64,000 nucleotides of DNA from Theropithecus gelada (lineage: Eukaryota; Chordata; Mammalia; Primates; Cercopithecidae), in contig NC_037681.1 in NCBI RefSeq assembly GCF_003255815.1, positions 86,807,194 through 86,871,193 of the forward strand, given 5' to 3'. Positions 59,127 to 64,000 of this stretch are shown in pieces (the first letter of the stretch is position 1; each line of letters opens with the position of its first letter). The position numbers and the translations under genes were made by a program. The notes beneath the pieces were generated by a model, which was not told where the DNA came from, ran no database searches, and was given only the letters and a program-made list of their open reading frames with translations.

Positions 59127-59429
59127 GGCCAGGTGTGGTGGCTCACGCCTATAATCCCAACACCTTCGGAGGCCGAAGCAGGCAGATCACAATGTCAGGA
59201 GATAGAGACCATCCTGGCTAACACGGTGAAACCCTGTCTCTACTAAAAATACAAAAAATTAGCTGGGTGTGGTGGTGTGCACCTGTAGTCCCAGCTGCTC
59301 AGGAGGCTGAGGCAGGAGAATCGCTTGAACCTGGGAGGCAGAGGTTTCCATGAGCCGAGATTGTGCCACTGCACTCCAGCCTGGGTGACAGAGCCAGACT
59401 CTGTCTCAAAAAAAAAAAAAAAAAAAAAA
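59127..59429 (+). mobile_element. AluY-type element, plus strand
   Basis: GGCCAGGTGTGGTGGCTCAC to TCTGTCTC and A21. AGACCATCCTGGCTAACACG is Y-type. GGCCTTTG at 59119-59126 recurs at 59437-59444 after a G-run, a partial TSD. Confidence 0.95.
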
Positions 59430-59444
59430 GGGGGGGGCCTTTGA

Positions 59445-59739
59445 TGAACAACTGGTAACCGGACCAAGAGGCCCAATTTCAGCTTCAACAAGTCATCAAA
59501 TACTATATGAGTCAATTACATAAACACTGGAATTTCCCAACATCTGATTCCAATAGCAAGAGAGCAGCCCAGGTTCACAATGGAGATTTCTCAATAGGCA
59601 ATGCCGTTTTCCAGGTAATTAAAACTGTTTGTATAGGAGAGTAGATTTATCTTCTGAAACCATTTTAGCACTAGTGCTCTCCTGAGTGGTATCAGTTGAC
59701 ACACTGCATAATCTAGAACAGACTAATTGCTGCATGATT
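59445..59739. other. Single-copy DNA, nothing recognised
   Basis: No landmarks of repeats or exons. Confidence 0.5.
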
Positions 59740-60400
59740 TCTAATTTTTCTGCAGCCATGTAAATGAGCTGAAGTCTGCACAGGTGGAGCCCATTAGAGT
59801 GAATGATTTCCCTCTCATGTTGTTATCTTCATTTGCCGTTGTCTTATCAACTCCAAGTAGGAAATCCGCTGTCATGAAAAGCAGGCAAGGGAACAATGTC
59901 TGGCTGAAAAGTCTTGTTTCATTATTTTTTAATTCGTACAGTCCTACCTGCTTAATGCAGTTTTCTGATTAGCATGCTAGGCATCCAGTAATGCAGTTTT
60001 ATTCAAATAAGGAGGCAGGGCTTTAATTTAAACTAAGAAATCATCTCCATTTCTTATCAGGGAACAAGGATTCGTGATTCAATAATACATGAATTTAATA
60101 ATGCATAATGGTAGACTTCACAGGTACTAAATAGCAATACCAGAGTGGGTTAGTATGCTCCATGGGTTGCCATCTGAAACTCCCAATCTGGTTTATCCAC
60201 ATCCCCTCCCTTCATCTCTTTCTTTATTTCCTTTCAGCAAAAGAGTTGTGCCGTTTGCCTTATTCCTCTGACGCTGCCAAGAGCCCAACTCGCAGGCTGC
60301 ATCTTCACTTTACGACCGTGTTTAATAGCTGTTAAGCTGCTGGACTTTAGCCTTTGCAAGAATTCCCAAATTGGACCCAAGGGAGATTTGAAAGGCTTGG
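59740..60400. promoter_or_regulatory. Candidate conserved regulatory block
   Basis: Repeat-free DNA with many AT-rich homeodomain, POU and GATA-type cores: TTCATTATTTTTTAATTCGT, TGATTAGCATGCTAGG, TATTCAAATAAGG, TTTAATTTAAAC and TTATCAGGG. CpGs are retained at 60250-60325 (GTGCCG, CTGACGCTG, CTCGCAGG, TACGACCG). This composition suggests an enhancer; conservation was not tested. Confidence 0.3.
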
Positions 60401-61161
60401 GAGGGAGAGAATGGGGAAAGAAAAGTAAGGAACTTCATTCCCTACCACTAATTGCTTTTTCCACTGAGGTATCTATCCATGGCCTCATTTTAGTGAGGGA
60501 AAACAGTATGTAGTGTATTTGCAATATCCAGGGCTACATAATCTCTTTATAACTCTATTTGTGTTTCACAGCTCCCAGATACCTAAGCCTGGATTCCAAT
60601 GATAGCTGGAGTCAGCATTCTTACATTTTATGGTTTATGTGGTTCTCTTTGCCGTGGATTGCCCAGTGAATGGCTTGCCATTCTGCCTGATATTGAAATT
60701 CAAATGTGCAAAGAATTACAGGGGACCCAACTGAATGACCTGAGTGGCTTGACCAACAGGAAAGCCAAGGGAATCAGACATACCTTGCTTTTCATCATCC
60801 ATTTATTTGTTTTTCATTTTATTCAATTTGGAAAATTAGATAAAGCTGGCCCACTTCATTTTCTACTTCTTTCATCTGAACACAATGAGTTAAGATTTTT
60901 TAAAAAAAGAATTTGGGGAATTTTATTTAGAGGAAAATTAAAATGCACATGTGGAATCTTGTTGGCACAAGTACATGAGCACAAAATGTGCTAAGTTTCT
61001 AAGAATAATTAAGCTTTTAGAGTTTTTTCATATGCTACAAAATGTTTCTCAATAAGCATGAATGTGTGCTATTGGATGGCGTAAAGAAAACTGCCTAGCT
61101 GGCTTCAGTGAGTTTGCAAAATCGAATGTGTAATGTGGGTATTGACTCTATGGGTTAATTT
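60401..61161. other. Single-copy DNA, no gene recognised
   Basis: A 131-codon frame at 60599-60994 (+) lacks any recognisable domain and has no CpG-Arg signature. It is not called as a gene. Confidence 0.4.
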
Positions 61162-61183
61162 CATTCTTCTTGCTCAGGTAAGT
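61162..61183 (+). promoter_or_regulatory. Recursive-splice-site-like motif (acceptor fused to donor)
   Basis: CATTCTTCTTGCTCAG is a good 3' splice site, and the next bases, GTAAGT at 61178-61183, make a full-consensus donor CAG|GTAAGT. A TTGACTCTA upstream could serve as branch region. Such zero-length exon junctions are used for stepwise removal of long introns. It is on the same strand as the exon-like segment at 31253. Confidence 0.35.
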
Positions 61184-61254
61184 TAGTACTAATACCACAA
61201 AACCTCTTTGCAGCCAGGCTCACAGAATTATTTATTTAAAAAACCCCAAACAAC

Positions 61255-61460
61255 TGAGGCCTGTTTTGTGTCAGTCATTGCAGAAAACATTAGGTATTAA
61301 AAAGATAAATGAAACACAGGTCTACCCTCAGGGGGCTCACAGTTTTTCAGAACAAATGAAAATATACACAAATACTATATAATAATATAGAAGATTGAGA
61401 TGTGTATGTAGGCGATGTTGCAAGAGCAAAGAGCAATACTCAAAGAACTAGACACTGAGT
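61255..61460 (-). mobile_element. L2 3' end fragment, minus strand
   Basis: TTTTGTGTCAGTCATTGCAG, CTACCCTCAGGGGGCTCACA and GAGTAGTTCC-type text follow the antisense L2 end. Confidence 0.55.
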
Positions 61461-62824
61461 AGTTCCTAAAAATGATACGAAATTGTAATTTCAAGGATCT
61501 CTTCTCTAAGTCATTATTGGATTGGTGGTGCTGTATTTGAGTTAATAGTTTTTACTTTCTAGTCAGTTGTGCCAGCAGCAGTTGACATATTTATATGACC
61601 CCTTTGGCCAAAATAGCTGTATAAATTGGGCAAAAAAAAGGCTTAGTAAACATAATTTTCAATGTTTTAAAAATCTAATTCACTCTTCCTTAGAGTTTAT
61701 GGGTTTGCAAATATATGCGTGAAAGGAGATTATTCCATGTTTACTTTTATGTCTTTATAATCTATATCCCACAAGCAGCCTTAAGGTGAATTATAATAAA
61801 CATACACACATGCAGAAGAACTCAAGCACTAGGGTAGTAAAATAGAAATTTTAAAAAAAGGAACCCATAGAGAGAATGGGAGATTATACCAGGATTAAGT
61901 CATGAGATAATTATGACAACCAACCTTGAATAAGCTTCCTAAAAGTTGAACGTATTTCTGAGTAAATATGTGAGGAAATGCAATTCCATGTACAGTTCTT
62001 TTCACTGGTCTTTGGCCTATTCCTCCTGTCTGGGTGAGGTGGGAGGGAAGGGGGCAGTAGGAGAGAACACCCATAAGTCAACTCTAATCTCTAATGGCAT
62101 TTTCCAGCAGAGTCTTAGAGAAGGTCATACAATAGATTTTTTATCCTCAACAGAATTTTGCTCCCTATATTACCCCCACTTAAGAAGATTGTATCATGGG
62201 AATTTTTTCAAGGGAGTCCTAAGGGATGTCAAATTCATTATCCTGCACCCTGCTTGGAGCACTAATCCAGATTTCTTTGCTACAGAAACTTGCTTCCCAG
62301 GTGGTTGCTGAAGTTATAGTATTTTTCTTTATATTTAAAGTTAATCCAGTTCAGTATCAATAGCAAATCCTCTTAAAACATGTACATAGAAGGCCAAGCC
62401 AGTATTTTGACATTCCTGGCTGGGAACTATGCCATTAACACCTTCAATTAATCTCCATGCAAGGTCATTTGGCGGCTCACATTCAAGACCATATGTTAAG
62501 ATGTTATTAGTTTTCCTGCAAAGGGAATGTTTGGCCAGTTACAACTAGAAACAGATGCCCACCAATAGGATCAGAAGGGAATAGTTGCCTTAGTTATAAC
62601 ACCTCACACCTCACCTGTTACTGGGATAGGGCAGGATGCTCCCTAACTAATCATCAAACTGGGAATTCAACAATTTTAGGGTTTATGAAGTTTATTACGC
62701 CCAATTATCAACAAAAGAAAAGAGAGAAAAAATAAAGTTCCATAGAGGTAACTGATCTGGTTGTAAATTCACGTCTCAGGAAATGGCCTAATATATTCAT
62801 CAGAAAAAAAAAACAGTGAACTAC
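61461..62824. other. Single-copy DNA, nothing recognised
   Basis: The open frame at 61946-62311 (121 codons) matches nothing I know. Confidence 0.45.
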
Positions 62825-63000
62825 GTACCAAGGAGAACTGGATTCCAATATTCATTCTGCAACTATCTCTGTATGTGATCTAGGAAAATTTACCTAACCC
62901 TTCCGTTCTTGATTTTGTACTCCTAAATATAGGAAGGGAAAGTTATGTAGGGGTGTCAGGATTAGGATGGCAGCATTATCACACGAGAAGATACTACATG
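62825..63000 (+). mobile_element. MIR fragment
   Basis: AACTGGATTCCAATATTCAT, CTGCAACTATCTCTGTATGT, GATCTAGGAAAATTTACCTA and ACCCTTCCG fit a diverged plus-strand MIR. Confidence 0.6.
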
Positions 63001-63393
63001 CAAAACATGTTTGAAAACTGAAAATCACTCTTTAAGTTCATTATTTTTCTAAGGACAAATAATTTCTTAAGAATAGCATATTTTGGGGGTGTAATTCCAT
63101 TGCAACAGTTTGGCTACTGGCCAAATCCATTAAAACTATCTATTGTGGGGATCAAAATCTCTTGACTCGGAGCCATTTGTCTAGAAGAACCACCGTTTGA
63201 ATTGTTTCCAATGTACGATAGACAGAGTTCCCTGCAATGCTACTAAAGTGTATTGAATGGAAAAGAACCACTCCCAAGACAGGGTGTGTACCGCAGAAAC
63301 TCCTTGGGATGTGTAAAGGGCTATCCTTGCCATCTATTGAAGCTGCATTGTATTAAATGAGCTTGAAATATTCACTGAAAAGCCCTTGGGGGA
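63001..63393. other. Single-copy DNA, nothing recognised
   Basis: No repeat or exon landmarks. Confidence 0.5.
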
Positions 63394-63560
63394 CTGGTTC
63401 TCAAACTTGAGTGAGCGTGCATCGGAATCATCTGGAGTAATTGTTAAAGCAGAGACTCCTGGATTCCGCCTCCAGTAGGTCTGGGGTGAGTCCAAGAATT
63501 TGAATTTCTAACAAGCTCTGGGGTGAAGCTGATACTGTACCCAGGATACCATACCATAAG
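63394..63560. mobile_element. MER5A DNA transposon (hAT-Charlie)
   Basis: GGTTCTCAAACTTGAGTGAG, GCATCGGAATCATCTGGAGT, GACTCCTGGATTCCGCC, AGTAGGTCTGGGGTGAGTCC, GAATTTGAATTTCTAACAAG and GAAGCTGATACTG match MER5A in order. The right terminal repeat is degraded. Confidence 0.88.
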
Positions 63561-64000
63561 ATAGAACTGTCTTGTCATCCTCTCCTAATAGGCGAAAAGT
63601 AAATTAGACAAATGTGGTCTTCAAAGGTGTTTCAGATCTCAGAGGTATCTCAGGGATTCTCTTCCCTCCCTCCACTGCAATGAGCATAACTGCACTTTTA
63701 TCAATTGCTTTAATTGGTGTGCTGCACAGGAATTTATTTAATAAAACCTATTCTGCACTCATCCCAAATAAGTTAAAAGCCAAGCTACTAAATTTAGGAA
63801 TTTCTAAGAATCTTTCAAACTCTAACCTTCTACAAACATCTTTGACTTAGTGGCCTCAAAGAACCTTGAATATCTTCCTGGTACGGTACAGACCTAATTA
63901 AATGCCATAAACACTCCCCAAATTACAAACTTACCTCAAGTGTAAGAGTGGCTTAAAAGTAATGGAGGTTTCATAGGCCAAAGGGGTCCAAAGTCAGGGT
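63561..64000. other. Single-copy DNA to the window end
   Basis: Nothing recognised. On the minus strand, GAG|GTAAGT (63926-63934 region) is a strong donor without a visible partner. Confidence 0.45.

Noticed and set aside
60599..60994. 131-codon open frame
   Set aside because: No recognised family; hydrophobic run is T-rich by composition; no support from splice or codon signals.
1..64000. CRISPR arrays, prokaryotic operons, tRNA or rRNA genes, processed pseudogenes
   Set aside because: Searched for by eye. tRNA-like text belongs to MIR heads; no spaced repeats, no ribosomal sequence, and no intronless gene copy with A-tail was recognised.

Overview
This window is primate nuclear DNA, almost certainly human. 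It carries many Alu elements, including two AluY-type copies, together with L1, L2, MIR, MER5 and MaLR/ERVL LTR remnants on an AT-rich background with few CpGs. There are no bacterial genes, operons, CRISPR arrays or intact viral genes. No complete protein-coding gene, rRNA or tRNA gene is visible. The window reads as intergenic DNA or as part of a very long intron. Repeat boundaries below are estimates by eye, usually good to about 10-20 bases, and better where a target-site duplication (TSD) is given. Subfamily names come from remembered consensus features, not from a database search.

Layout. 1-8.5 kb: a cut-off Alu, MIRs, a tiny L1 3' end with a perfect 10-bp TSD, an AluJ, L2 pieces, and a MaLR solo LTR inserted inside a MIR. 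8.5-17.5 kb: mostly single-copy DNA, with one AluS and an L2 split by an LTR-like element plus an AluJ; one block near 10.2-10.6 kb looks like conserved regulatory DNA. 17.5-22.8 kb: two old L1 3' ends, two MaLR LTRs, an Alu, two MIRs, a CA microsatellite and a MER5. 22.8-35.7 kb: a long, repeat-poor stretch with one Alu. It holds the best protein-coding candidate, an exon-like segment at 31253-31413 (+), followed by a single-copy block with palindromic motifs. 35.7-40 kb: MIRs, MER5, an LTR-like repeat and an L2.

40-55.3 kb is a dense retrotransposon cluster. It contains a 3.9-kb minus-strand L1, an old plus-strand L1 ORF2 piece carrying an Alu, a plus-strand L1M of about 4.3 kb that itself carries an L1 3' end (12-bp TSD) and an Alu, two minus-strand L2 copies with decayed reverse-transcriptase coding, an ERVL MLT2-type LTR, and another L1 piece. 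55.3-64 kb: mostly single-copy, with an inverted AluY pair around 58-59.4 kb, a second conserved-looking block at 59.7-60.4 kb, a recursive-splice-site-like motif at 61178, and MIR, L2 and MER5 remnants.

The features that could matter functionally are the exon-like segment at 31.3 kb, the AG/GTAAGT motif at 61.18 kb on the same strand, and three or four regulatory-looking blocks. Together they fit a long-intron gene on the plus strand, but I could not name a gene, and this link is inference.
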